Of a DNA stretch of 64,000 bases, positions 16,847 through 24,967 are shown piece after piece. Where the stretch lies: NCBI RefSeq assembly GCF_002288635.1, contig NZ_NRSW01000001.1:3920988-3984987 (forward strand). Reading direction: 5' to 3'. Position numbers and translations under genes: made by a program. This DNA comes from Mucilaginibacter sp. MD40. Its GTDB lineage: Bacteria; Bacteroidota; Bacteroidia; Sphingobacteriales; Sphingobacteriaceae. The notes below the pieces were generated by a model. It saw only the letters and a list, made by a program, of their open reading frames with translations, was not told the origin of the DNA and searched no databases. The stretch's first letter is position 1; each line of letters opens with the position of its first letter.

Positions 16847-18655
16847 TTACTCCGCTTGTACGTTTATGCCTATCTGCTTAAGCAACAGCGAAGCGTTAAA
16901 GGTTTTGCATTCGCCGTGCTTTAGTTTGTAGTCAAACAACATTTCGCCTTCTTGTACCTGGATATCGAAGTAGTAATTACGTACATAATCGGGATACTTA
17001 TCTTCCAGGCGGGCTATTTGCAAGTCGTGGGTGGCAACCATGCCAACACCTTTTTTGGCGATAAGCTGTTCTATAACCGCTTTACTGCCCAGATATTTAT
17101 CCATAGAGTTGGTACCGCGCAGCATTTCATCTATCAAAAAGAAAACCCGGTGCTCGTGCTCAACGGCGGCCAGCAGCATCTGTAGTCTGTCCAATTCAGC
17201 CTTAAAGGTGGAAGTGCTCTCGTTGAGCGAATCTTTAATACGCATGTAGCTCACAATGGTCATTACTGAAACTTCCATTTCTGCAGCGCACACCGGCGCG
17301 CCACACAATGCCAGCACGGTATTAATGCCAATTGTACGCAAAAAGGTACTTTTACCGGCCATGTTTGAGCCTGTGATAATATCTATCTTAAAAGCATTAT
17401 GTAATTCGTAATCGTTATCGACTCTTTTTCCGCGGATGAGTGGATGGGCAAGATGCTTACCTTTAAGTGTATACCCTTCTGTGTCGGCAATGGCTGGGTA
17501 AATCCAGTCGGGGTAGTTAATAGCCGGCACGGCAAGACTTATCAGTGCTTCAAACTCGGCGATAACATCAAAGGCTTCTTCAAAATTCTGGTGGTTGTTA
17601 CGCTTCCATTTTTCTATGAGGATGATCTGCTTTAAAGCCCACAGGAAAAATACATTGAGTATGAACCCGACTATCATGATGAGGCTGTAACTAAGTTTAT
17701 TTATCAGTTTAGATAGTTCGGCTATATTTTTTGAAGTTTGGTTTATCTTAAGCTTTTCATACAGTTGCGCGCATCTTTGAGATTGCCACTGCTGACTTTC
17801 TATTGCATTAAAAACAACGGCATATTTGGCAAGCACATCGCTTATTTTATCGGCAATGGCGCCTGCTTTAAGTATGTAACTGCCTTTGGCCAGCAAAATA
17901 AATATATTTCCGAGTGCTACAAGTAGCGCCATTAATGTGAAATAAGGCGATAAAAAAGCGCCGGCAAGCAGCATCCCAAAAAGCAGATAGGGCGCTACTT
18001 TGATGTAAATACTTAGCCATTTTTCTCCGCTTAGATGCAAAGGCGTGCTAAGGTATACAAACAAGCGCTTCATTTGATCTGCATCTTCCTTAGCAGCAAA
18101 TAGCAGTTTGGTTTGCGTGTTAATTTTCCAATCATTATTGGCAGCGATTTCCTGCACCGCCTCCTGACGAACCAATATTGTTGCTTTATCAGCCTGCGTA
18201 CTTAACCAGCCTGCCAGTTTATCGTTTCCTGCAGATGTAGCTGCCCGATTGATAAGATTATATAACGAGGCATTCCCGAAGATATCCAGGTCAGAGGTAT
18301 AAAAATGCTTCTCGTTGCTATATTTCTGGCCATTATCATACAGGTTGGTACTGTTTTGCAGACTGTTGATCTCATTGAGATTTATACGCTGCAGATCGAG
18401 ATGATAATCACGCAGTCGCTCATATTTACCTTGTTGGGCTACCAAGGCTGCAAACGCGGCCAGCAGCATTACTATACCTACGCCTAATACCACAAAGCTA
18501 TCCTGCTGCACGGTAATATAAACCACTAATACCATCATGGCAAAAACACCTAAGCGCAGCAGCGAGTAAGTGTTTGCTTGTTGTTTGTAGTGATCGGCCT
18601 GTTGGCAGGCCTTATTCGCAGCTTCCTGGTAATTGGCTATAATGGTATGTTGCAC
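16847..18655 (-). CDS. MutS-related membrane-anchored ATPase
   Basis: The 602-residue protein has two or three N-terminal hydrophobic helices (about 33-50, 52-70) and two more near 225-265 and one near 330, then a MutS-type ATPase domain from about residue 400. Walker A is TGSNMAGKSTFLRTIGIN, followed by FLIDEMLRGTNSMDK and VGMVATHDLQIARLE. It lacks the mismatch-recognition domains of MutS and the Smr domain of MutS2. Such proteins are common in Bacteroidota and usually labelled MutS, but a mismatch-repair role is doubtful for a membrane protein. The start is a GTG at 18655; no in-frame ATG is near. Confidence 0.85.
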   Translation of the reverse strand: MQHTIIANYQEAANKACQQADHYKQQANTYSLLRLGVFAMMVLVVYITVQQDSFVVLGVGIVMLLAAFAALVAQQGKYERLRDYHLDLQRINLNEINSLQNSTNLYDNGQKYSNEKHFYTSDLDIFGNASLYNLINRAATSAGNDKLAGWLSTQADKATILVRQEAVQEIAANNDWKINTQTKLLFAAKEDADQMKRLFVYLSTPLHLSGEKWLSIYIKVAPYLLFGMLLAGAFLSPYFTLMALLVALGNIFILLAKGSYILKAGAIADKISDVLAKYAVVFNAIESQQWQSQRCAQLYEKLKINQTSKNIAELSKLINKLSYSLIMIVGFILNVFFLWALKQIILIEKWKRNNHQNFEEAFDVIAEFEALISLAVPAINYPDWIYPAIADTEGYTLKGKHLAHPLIRGKRVDNDYELHNAFKIDIITGSNMAGKSTFLRTIGINTVLALCGAPVCAAEMEVSVMTIVSYMRIKDSLNESTSTFKAELDRLQMLLAAVEHEHRVFFLIDEMLRGTNSMDKYLGSKAVIEQLIAKKGVGMVATHDLQIARLEDKYPDYVRNYYFDIQVQEGEMLFDYKLKHGECKTFNASLLLKQIGINVQAE

Positions 18656-18732
18656 AGATTTTATAGGTATTTTTACAGCTTCAATTTTACAACAATAAGA
18701 TTACATATCCACTTAAATAGTTACAGCAAGGC

Positions 18733-19206
18733 ATGAAAATCACCTTTATCACCGTTGGCAGAACTGAAGATGCTTACCTCAAAGAAGGCATTGAAAAGTA
18801 TGTTAAACGGCTTAAACACTATACCAAGCTGGAGCTACAAGACTTGCCCGAACTTAAAAATACCAAAGCCCTTACCGAGGATCAGCAAAAAACCAAAGAG
18901 GCAGAATTGATCCTGAAAAAGGTAACCCCGCAAGATCATTTAGTGTTGCTTGATGAGGGCGGAGTAGAATATACATCGGTACAGTTTGCCACTTATATCA
19001 ACAAGCGGTCTGTAAGCTCATCGGCTAATATCATTTTTGTGGTAGGTGGCCCTTATGGCTTCCACGAATCGGTATACCAGCGGGCAAACGATAAGCTCTC
19101 GCTTAGCCGCATGACGTTCTCCCACCAGATGGTGCGCCTGTTTTTTGTTGAACAGTTGTACCGCGCTTATACCATTATTAAGGGGGAGCCTTATCACCAT
19201 CAGTAA
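18733..19206 (+). CDS. rlmH: 23S rRNA (pseudouridine1915-N3)-methyltransferase
   Basis: The 157-residue SPOUT-family enzyme methylates pseudouridine 1915 in helix 69 of 23S rRNA. Matching features are KITFITVGRTEDAYLKEGIEKY at the N-terminus, LVLLDEGGVEYTSVQFA, FVVGGPYGFHESVYQRA (the S-adenosylmethionine knot) and the C-terminal MTFSHQMVRLFFVEQLYRAY ending GEPYHHQ. Full length. It is divergent from the MutS-like gene across 77 bases. The stop is followed at once by repeat sequence. Confidence 0.97.
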   Translation: MKITFITVGRTEDAYLKEGIEKYVKRLKHYTKLELQDLPELKNTKALTEDQQKTKEAELILKKVTPQDHLVLLDEGGVEYTSVQFATYINKRSVSSSANIIFVVGGPYGFHESVYQRANDKLSLSRMTFSHQMVRLFFVEQLYRAYTIIKGEPYHHQ

Positions 19207-19210
19207 TTAT

Positions 19211-19383
19211 TAGATGTGCGGATTTCAGATGTGCAGGTGTGTAGATGATTTTATAACTGTGATTTAAAAAGGCTATTACCCAATTGTTCAGCCCCCAACC
19301 TTTATCAATCTTCCTGTTCCCCAAATTGCGGTCTTGGCGAATTAATTTGCACATTTGCATATCTGCACATTCGCACATCTAAA
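19211..19383. repeat. ATGTGCAGATTTGC intergenic inverted words
   Basis: After rlmH, 19211-19245 reads agatgtgcgg, tttcagatgtgcagg, tgtgtagatg. The inverted words return at 19345-19380 as ttgcacatttgcat, atctgcacattcgcacatct and end at the CDF start codon. The same family is at 37490-37530 (atctgcatatttgcaaat). Confidence 0.6.
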
Positions 19384-19385
19384 AT

Positions 19386-20300
19386 ATGCACAGTCACGAC
19401 CACTCGCACCAACACCACGATCATACACCCAAGCTGGACCATCTGAACGCCGCCTTTATCTGGGGCATCATCCTCAATTCGGCCTTTGTGGTCATTGAGG
19501 TGATCTATGGTTTAATCAGCGGCTCGCTTTCGCTACTAACCGATGCCGGGCATAACTTAAGTGATGTGGCCTCATTGGCGCTTGCGCTGCTGGCCTTTAA
19601 ACTGGCCAAGGCAAAATCAAACAAGAATTATACTTATGGTTACAAGCGCTCAACCATTATCGTATCATTTTTTAATGCGGTGATACTGGTAGTTGCCGTT
19701 GGCTTCATTATCTATGAAGCGGTGATGCGCTTTATCCACCCTGAGCCTTTGGCCGGTGGTACTATAGCCTGGGTAGCTTTAGCGGGTATAGGTGTTAATG
19801 GTTTTACCGCCTGGCTTTTTATGAAAGATAAAGAAAGCGACCTAAATGTCAAAGGCGCCTACCTGCACATGGCGGTTGATGCCATTGTATCGTTAGGAGT
19901 CGTGATATCCGGTGTAATTATCTATTTCACCGGTTACAACTGGATTGATAGCGCGGTAAGCATTATCATCGGCGTAGTTATCCTTGCCGGTACATGGAAT
20001 TTGCTAAAAGATAGCCTCCGCCTGGAAATGGATGGCGTACCTAAAGATATTGACCTCCATAAAATAAGGGCCGAACTGTTAAAGGCTAAAGGCATTGTAG
20101 ATATACATCATATGCACGTGTGGGCGTTGAGTACAACAGAAAATGCGCTCACCGCGCACTTAGTGGTAAGCCCTGATGACATGGCGAGGTTTGACGAGAT
20201 TAAGCATGACCTGCGCCACCGGCTGGAACACCTATCTGTTACGCACAGCACTTTTGAGCCCGAATTTAGCGATCAAAAGTGCCAACAACCTGATTGTTAA
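19386..20300 (+). CDS. Cation diffusion facilitator (zinc/cobalt/cadmium exporter)
   Basis: The 304-residue protein is a CzcD/ZitB-type CDF transporter that exports divalent metal from the cytoplasm in exchange for protons. A histidine-rich N-terminus (HSHDHSHQHHDH) precedes six membrane helices. The metal site residues are seen in LLTDAGHNLSDV (helix 2) and HMAVDAIVSLGV (helix 5). The C-terminal cytoplasmic domain contains IVDIHHMHVWALSTTENALTAH. The Dabb gene follows by 12 bases and may be cotranscribed. Confidence 0.93.
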   Translation: MHSHDHSHQHHDHTPKLDHLNAAFIWGIILNSAFVVIEVIYGLISGSLSLLTDAGHNLSDVASLALALLAFKLAKAKSNKNYTYGYKRSTIIVSFFNAVILVVAVGFIIYEAVMRFIHPEPLAGGTIAWVALAGIGVNGFTAWLFMKDKESDLNVKGAYLHMAVDAIVSLGVVISGVIIYFTGYNWIDSAVSIIIGVVILAGTWNLLKDSLRLEMDGVPKDIDLHKIRAELLKAKGIVDIHHMHVWALSTTENALTAHLVVSPDDMARFDEIKHDLRHRLEHLSVTHSTFEPEFSDQKCQQPDC

Positions 20301-20312
20301 ACCTGCCAGAAT

Positions 20313-20732
20313 ATGAAAACCACCCGACGTAAATTTATAGCCACCGCCGCTGCAGTAACCGCTGGCACGGCCGTAGCGTCTGCTATGCCATCCATTATAA
20401 AACCGACTAACATGATAAGTAAATATCCCATTGTACACCACGTTTTCTTTTGGCTTAAAAACCCCGGCTCGGTTGAAGACCGCGACAGCATCATTGCCGG
20501 ATTAAAAACCCTGCGCAAAATAGAAACCATTAAAGAACTGCGTATTGGCGTTGTTGCCAGCACCGAAAAGCGCGATGTTGTGGATAACAGTTGGGCTGTA
20601 TCAGAACTGATGTTCTTCGAAAATCTGGAAGGACAGGCCACCTATCAGAGCCACCCTATACACCAGCAGTTTATAAAAGACTGCAGCCATCTTTGGGATA
20701 AGGTTATTGTTTATGACGCAATGGATGTTTAG
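20313..20732 (+). CDS. Dabb-domain protein with a twin-arginine-like signal
   Basis: The 139-residue protein begins KTTRRKFIATAAAVTAGTAV, a Tat-type leader with the RRKF motif, so export in folded form is likely. Residues about 42-135 form a Dabb (stress-responsive A/B barrel) domain: HHVFFWLKNPGS, LRIGVVASTEKRDVVDNSW, TYQSHPIHQQFI. Dabb proteins form dimeric ferredoxin-like barrels with varied, mostly unknown roles. It follows the CDF gene closely and ends in a strong terminator. Confidence 0.85.
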   Translation: MKTTRRKFIATAAAVTAGTAVASAMPSIIKPTNMISKYPIVHHVFFWLKNPGSVEDRDSIIAGLKTLRKIETIKELRIGVVASTEKRDVVDNSWAVSELMFFENLEGQATYQSHPIHQQFIKDCSHLWDKVIVYDAMDV

Positions 20733-20744
20733 GATAGAAAATAT

Positions 20745-20784
20745 AAAAGGAAACCCCGGTAATTATTTACCGGGGTTTCCTTTT
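20745..20784. terminator. Bidirectional terminator
   Basis: Perfect 18-base arms AAAAGGAAACCCCGGTAA (20745-20762) and TTACCGGGGTTTCCTTTT (20767-20784) with a 4-base loop lie between the convergent Dabb and DUF5606 genes. T runs are present on both strands. Confidence 0.92.
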
Positions 20785-20800
20785 ATTCAGTAAGCACAAA

Positions 20801-21310
20801 TTATGCTTTTTTAGCAGGTGCTTTCTTAGTTTTTGGTTTCGGAGCTTCTGCAGTGGCCTCTTCAGCAGGTTGCTCTGCCGTTACAGCCTCTGGGGCTGGT
20901 GCCGCTTCTTCTGCCGGTGCAGCGGTTGGGTCAGCTTCTTCAAACAAAGGCATATCCTTCAGGATCTGGTACCAGCTGATGATCTTTTTAATATCAGACG
21001 AGTATACCTTTTCCTCATCATGGTCGGGTGCTACCTCAAAAAAGAACGCGCGTAACTTTTTGCCATCGTCTTTTGTGTTGGGTACGGTTACCGATTTCAT
21101 CCTTTCGAAAACATCAGTAAGCCTGATATCATCTTCAAGGCCAAAAATGGTGATCTCACTCAAGGCAGCCAGCTTAGCAGTTGAAAGGTTGGCAATCAGC
21201 TTGGTCTTTTTGTCATCAAGGCTTTCCAGCACGTAGCCTGTTTTGTTTTGCGCGAGTGCTTTCCATAAGCCCGGCTTGCCCGATACGGCAACAATTCCCA
21301 GTAAATTCAT
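20801..21310 (-). CDS. DUF5606 domain protein with Ala/Pro/Glu/Lys tail
   Basis: The 169-residue protein starts with the DUF5606 pattern (MNLLGIVAVSGKPGLWKALA, LSEITIFG, ISWYQIL), about residues 1-118. The rest is low-complexity: an acidic AAPAEEAAPAPEAV-type stretch followed by a basic PKTKKAPAKKA tail, likely disordered. The family is confined to Bacteroidota as far as I recall and has no known role. It is followed on the same strand by the terminator at 20745 and preceded by the cyclophilin gene located downstream in coordinates (21389-21826), with a 78-base gap. Confidence 0.75.
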   Translation of the reverse strand: MNLLGIVAVSGKPGLWKALAQNKTGYVLESLDDKKTKLIANLSTAKLAALSEITIFGLEDDIRLTDVFERMKSVTVPNTKDDGKKLRAFFFEVAPDHDEEKVYSSDIKKIISWYQILKDMPLFEEADPTAAPAEEAAPAPEAVTAEQPAEEATAEAPKPKTKKAPAKKA

Positions 21311-21388
21311 GTGTTGTTATTGGTTGATTGAGTTGATCAGGTGAGTAATTAATAATCATTTACTCACCATTTGCTACTCACTACTTAA

Positions 21389-21826
21389 CTATTCTTCAAT
21401 AATTTCTATACCTAAAATTTTATCGCCTTGACGGATATCGTCAACCACGTCAACGTTCTCTACCACTTTACCAAATACGGTATGGTGGCGGTCAAGGTGA
21501 GCGGTATTATCACGGCTATGGCAGATAAAGAACTGTGAGCTACCAGTATTACGGCCTGCATGCGCCATTGAAAGCACACCACGATCGTGGTATTGGTTAT
21601 CACCGGTTAGTTCACAATCGATACGTTTGCCTGAGCCACCCGCGCCGGTACCGGTTGGGTCGCCGCCCTGAATAACAAAGTTAGGGATAACACGGTGAAA
21701 GGTAACATTATCATAAAAACCCGATTTGGCCAGTTCCAAAAAGTTGGCTACTGTATTTGGCGCATCCTTATCAAAGAACTGAACGGTCATGTCGCCTTTT
21801 TCGGTTTTAATTATTGCTTTGCTCAT
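21389..21826 (-). CDS. Cyclophilin-type peptidylprolyl isomerase
   Basis: The 145-residue protein is a minimal cyclophilin that catalyses cis-trans isomerisation of X-Pro bonds. Typical segments are VANFLELAKSGFYDNVTFHRVIPNFVIQGGDPTGTG, the active-site-bearing SMAHAGRNTGSSQFFI, and HLDRHHTVFGKVVENVDVVDDI. No signal peptide is seen, so it is probably cytoplasmic. Its promoter has a clear TACCTTTGC box at 21849-21857. Confidence 0.95.
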   Translation of the reverse strand: MSKAIIKTEKGDMTVQFFDKDAPNTVANFLELAKSGFYDNVTFHRVIPNFVIQGGDPTGTGAGGSGKRIDCELTGDNQYHDRGVLSMAHAGRNTGSSQFFICHSRDNTAHLDRHHTVFGKVVENVDVVDDIRQGDKILGIEIIEE

Positions 21827-21848
21827 GGTTTTAAAATTTAAACAGGTG

Positions 21849-21857
21849 GCAAAGGTA
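21849..21857 (-). promoter_or_regulatory. -7 element of the cyclophilin gene
   Basis: TACCTTTGC on the minus strand, 22 bases before the ATG, is an exact TAnnTTTG match. A TTT-rich stretch sits about 20 bases upstream where the -33 box is expected. Confidence 0.55.
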
Positions 21858-22068
21858 ATGATTTGAGCTTAAAGGCGGAAGTAGAGATTGGAGGTTAGTG
21901 AATTAGTGATCAGTATTTAGTAATTGGATTGCGCGTTTACCATTTGGCGAGGCCGGTTACCCCTTTATTACGCCTGGTTTTTGAACCGACTTTCAACAGA
22001 CTGAAAAGCCCGTTCCGCTCCGGATGAGATAAAAGCAGGCCAGACGGAACATGCTGAATAACAAACAC

Positions 22069-22098
22069 TTATTACTGACATTATTTTGTCAGTAATAA
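22069..22098. repeat. 12-base perfect inverted repeat
   Basis: TTATTACTGACA (22069-22080) and TGTCAGTAATAA (22087-22098) enclose a 6-base loop. It lies beyond the end of the nuclease gene. There is no T run, so it is not a classical terminator. Confidence 0.75.
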
Positions 22099-22143
22099 CC
22101 GCCCTCAGTCATAAAGAACTTATTTACAGGTGTTTGAAAAATC

Positions 22144-22200
22144 CCAAAAGCGTTCCGCATGGAACGCTTTTGGAAACTATAAATGGAACGCTTTTGGAAC
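22144..22200. repeat. 13-base inverted repeat plus a third direct copy
   Basis: CCAAAAGCGTTCC (22144-22156) and GGAACGCTTTTGG (22161-22173) enclose GCAT. GGAACGCTTTTGG occurs again at 22185-22197, 24 bases after the second arm, so the arm plus aaactataaat is a partial tandem repeat. It ends 19 bases beyond the stop of the nuclease gene and may act as its terminator or be a mobile palindrome. Confidence 0.75.
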
Positions 22201-22219
22201 ACCTTTTTCCCGATAGGTT

Positions 22220-23401
22220 TTAACCCTTTTTAGCAAAGTATTCATCAAGAATTTCAGTTGCGTTGAAAAGTCTGTCTATTCTTTCCATCACTACTTTCTT
22301 CATAGTACCATCTAAAATTGCTTTCCATACCTCCAGTAAGTTCCAATTGCCATAAGGTTTTTCAAGAGTTCTCAACCAAGGCCATTTCTCAGATCCGGTT
22401 CCTGTATTATCCGGCATTAAACGCAACTCTTTAATAATATCATCCGGCAATCTGTTCTCCAAACTATCATTCAGTAAAACTCCATATATCATATTTTTCC
22501 CGTAGCTATGTACCATTATAGATATACTTACATTTTGCCAATTTTTCTTCCAAATGTTAATAGATGTAAAGTTGTTGCTCAAGTTTATATTATGTATGCA
22601 CACAAATCCCTTTTCCTCATAGGTCTTTTTTAAATCGTCAAAAAAATCATCCGCAATTTTCTGACAGGCATTATCCAGATTTTCAGAGATCAGCCAGGCT
22701 TCTTCTAAGTTGGATTTAATGATAGTACTTACTTCTTCTTGCATATTTTGATTTATGGTTTGGCGTGTAAGGTGTTTTACTAAATTAATATAATGGGTTA
22801 TCGCTTCTCGTATAATGGGTAATACCGCAACTTCTTTCCGGCATAGCTCAAGCCACCTCAGCACATCTGTTTTATAAGAGAAACATTTATAGTGAGTATC
22901 TTCCAGCAAATCGCCTTTGCTCCATTCGCTTGGTAGCTTTCCGTCGAGAGTAAGATAGATGATATCAGCATTGTTATGAAAACGATGATACCGAACCAAC
23001 TGATTCCTTTGGTCGCCTGCGTAAATTTTATTCTCGATAATCACCGAGTTCTTATTACCATCTGTTATCACAATATCTATACGCCCACCTTCTGTTCCAT
23101 CCTCTGAAATAAACCCGGTATGCTTTTCTATTTCTACTATGCAACTGCCGGTATCTATTTCATTTCCCTTAAAGCAAAATAGCTGTGTAAACAATTTGAG
23201 GAATAAATCGCCCTGCCCGTGGCTGCCTTTTGGGTTAAGCAATTCGGCTATAAACGCGGAATGCATCCTCACTTCGGATGACTCCAGTTTCAATATCCTG
23301 AAAACATTAAATTTTTCGCCCGTAAGTTCGTTGATCCTGGAGTAGCGCTCAGATACGGCGCGTACTTGCAGCAGTAAGTTTTGTAGTTTATTTTGTTCCA
23401 T
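22220..23401 (-). CDS. PD-(D/E)XK nuclease superfamily protein
   Basis: The 393-residue protein carries the PDDEXK_4-type core: SSEVRMHSAFIAELLNPKGSHGQGDLFL (about 33-62), then EGGRIDIVITDGNKNSVIIENKIYAGDQRNQL, in which D of RID and the E-N-K triad supply the catalytic acid and lysine. The C-terminal half (about 230-393) contains aromatic strands (INIWKKNWQNVSISIM) and no recognised domain. Base content is low: I counted 33 percent G+C in 22621-22680. Members are annotated as nucleases of unknown target; a defence role is possible but unproven, and there is no methylase or helicase partner. Confidence 0.75.
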   Translation of the reverse strand: MEQNKLQNLLLQVRAVSERYSRINELTGEKFNVFRILKLESSEVRMHSAFIAELLNPKGSHGQGDLFLKLFTQLFCFKGNEIDTGSCIVEIEKHTGFISEDGTEGGRIDIVITDGNKNSVIIENKIYAGDQRNQLVRYHRFHNNADIIYLTLDGKLPSEWSKGDLLEDTHYKCFSYKTDVLRWLELCRKEVAVLPIIREAITHYINLVKHLTRQTINQNMQEEVSTIIKSNLEEAWLISENLDNACQKIADDFFDDLKKTYEEKGFVCIHNINLSNNFTSINIWKKNWQNVSISIMVHSYGKNMIYGVLLNDSLENRLPDDIIKELRLMPDNTGTGSEKWPWLRTLEKPYGNWNLLEVWKAILDGTMKKVVMERIDRLFNATEILDEYFAKKG

Positions 23402-23473
23402 AAAGTTCAGGTGTTGTAATATACACTTTTTATAATACTCAGGATAATTTAATCGTTACATTAGCAATACCGC

Positions 23474-24736
23474 ATGCTTAATAAAAAATATCTTTTTGCT
23501 TTCGTCTTTTTGCTTTTGGCTCACTTAGCAAGGGCTTCTTCCATCCTTATCCCGATGGACGAGGAGCAGAAGGATCACTTAAAATCATACGGCATCGCTT
23601 TCTGGACGCTGAAGAACGGCGAAACCGTTAACTGGCTGCTTAACTACCGCGGCGGTAGCTTTATGATGACCTATGCCAAAGCACTGGAAGACGAGTGCAA
23701 GATACGCGGCGTAAGCTACGAGGTAATTGCCGATGCTAAAGCCAATGCCATTGTCACCGAGGTGAGCGACCCATCCGTGAACATGGACATCATCAAACTG
23801 GAGAAAGCGCCTAAAATGGCCGTGTACTCCCCTAAGAACAAGCTGCCCTGGGATGATGCCGTTACCCTGGTGCTCAAGTACGCCGAGATACCTTATGATG
23901 TGGTGTACGATGAGGAAGTGATACGGGGCGACCTGCCCAAGTACGACTGGCTGCACATGCACCACGAGGATTTTACAGGGCAGTTCAGCAAGTTTTACGG
24001 CGCCTACCGTTACGCGCAATGGTATAATGATGATGTGCGGGCGCAAACCGCTCTGGCCACTAAGCTGGGCTTTAAAAAGGTATCGCAAATGAAGCTCGCC
24101 GTGGTGCAGCGCATACGCGATTTTTGCGCCGGCGGCGGTTTCCTGTTTGCCATGTGCAGCGGGACCGATACGTTTGACATAGCCCTGGCCGCGGCCAACA
24201 CCGATATTTGCGAAGCCATGTTTGACGGCGACCCCGCCGACCCCAACGCCCAGCAAAAGCTCGACTTTACCCAAACCTTCGCTTTCCAAAACTTCACGCT
24301 CGACCAAAACCCGCTCTCGCACGTGTTTGCGAATATTGATGTAACGCAGACCCGGCAGGTGGAACGCACACGCGATTTTTTTACGCTGTTTGATTTTTCG
24401 GCCAAGTGGGATGTGGTACCCAGCATGCTTACGCAAAACCACGATAAGGTAATTAAAGGCTTTATGGGCCTCACTACCGCCTATGATAAAAGCAAGCTTA
24501 AACCCGGGGTTACCATTATGGGCGAAACCAAAACCGCCAACGAAGCCCGCTACATACATGGCGAATACGGCAAAGGCCAATGGACCTTTTACGGCGGCCA
24601 CGATCCGGAAGACTACCAGCACGCCGTAGGCGACCCGCCAACCGACCTCAAGCTCCACCCCAACTCGCCCGGCTACCGGTTGATATTGAACAATGTACTA
24701 TTCCCGGCGGCTAAAAAGAAGAAACAGAAAACCTGA
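23474..24736 (+). CDS. Conserved Bacteroidota periplasmic protein, GATase-like (often labelled asparagine synthetase B)
   Basis: The 420-residue protein has a signal peptide (ending LARAS) followed by ILIPMDEEQKDHLKSYGIAFW and LLNYRGGSFMM. I recall close relatives across Bacteroidota carrying the label asparagine synthetase B, but no ATP-pyrophosphatase or class II glutaminase motif is visible. FLFAMCSGTDTFDIALAA near residue 220-235 looks like a glutamine-amidotransferase-like nucleophile elbow with cysteine, and YIHGEYGKGQWTFYGGHDPEDYQH near the end could hold the histidine. It is probably an exported protein with a class I amidotransferase-like fold. The local sequence is G+C-rich. Confidence 0.65.
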   Translation: MLNKKYLFAFVFLLLAHLARASSILIPMDEEQKDHLKSYGIAFWTLKNGETVNWLLNYRGGSFMMTYAKALEDECKIRGVSYEVIADAKANAIVTEVSDPSVNMDIIKLEKAPKMAVYSPKNKLPWDDAVTLVLKYAEIPYDVVYDEEVIRGDLPKYDWLHMHHEDFTGQFSKFYGAYRYAQWYNDDVRAQTALATKLGFKKVSQMKLAVVQRIRDFCAGGGFLFAMCSGTDTFDIALAAANTDICEAMFDGDPADPNAQQKLDFTQTFAFQNFTLDQNPLSHVFANIDVTQTRQVERTRDFFTLFDFSAKWDVVPSMLTQNHDKVIKGFMGLTTAYDKSKLKPGVTIMGETKTANEARYIHGEYGKGQWTFYGGHDPEDYQHAVGDPPTDLKLHPNSPGYRLILNNVLFPAAKKKKQKT

Positions 24737-24744
24737 TGGTGGTG

Positions 24745-24955
24745 GTGCGGGATACGGGAGCGGGATGCCGGAAAGTAGTGCGGGATGTTTTAGTATGGAA
24801 TTTCAAATGATAAATATCGAACACTGAATTTGGAATGTAAATGATGAAGTAATAGAATTAAAAACTACTTCATCTTTTGGCGTTATATTAATCCATTGAC
24901 CAATAATGAATATCGAAAAGCGAATATCAAATGGTAAATAAACACGTTTATCGAG
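24745..24955. repeat. GGAGCGGGAT and AATATCGAA word repeats
   Basis: After the stop at 24736 come gtgcgggatacgggagcggg and gccggaaagtagtgcgggat, then many quasi-periodic words: aaatgataaatatcgaacac, gaatttggaatg, aatgatgaagta, and inverted tacttcatc, then aataatgaatatcgaa. The same families in inverted order lie at 28141-28386. Confidence 0.65.
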
Positions 24956-24967
24956 CGTTTCGTATTA

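Larger units (their letters stand above)
21827..22219. other. 393-base intergenic region with palindromes
   Basis: No gene is seen here. From the cyclophilin side it holds the TACCTTTGC promoter box, a short copy of the gtgaattagtgatcag words (21893-21930), then two strong hairpins (22069-22098 and 22144-22173) and a tandem copy of the second hairpin's arm. The remaining bases (21935-22065) contain imperfect copies of cgttccgctccgg and gacggaac related to the hairpin arm. Confidence 0.6.

Noticed and set aside
24010..24474. 154-codon minus-strand ORF in the same gene
   Set aside because: Shadow frame of the plus-strand gene; no domain or start context.
23585..24658. 357-codon minus-strand ORF opposite the GATase-like gene
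   Set aside because: It is antisense to a well-supported gene with a signal peptide; its length results from the G+C-rich codon use of the real gene.
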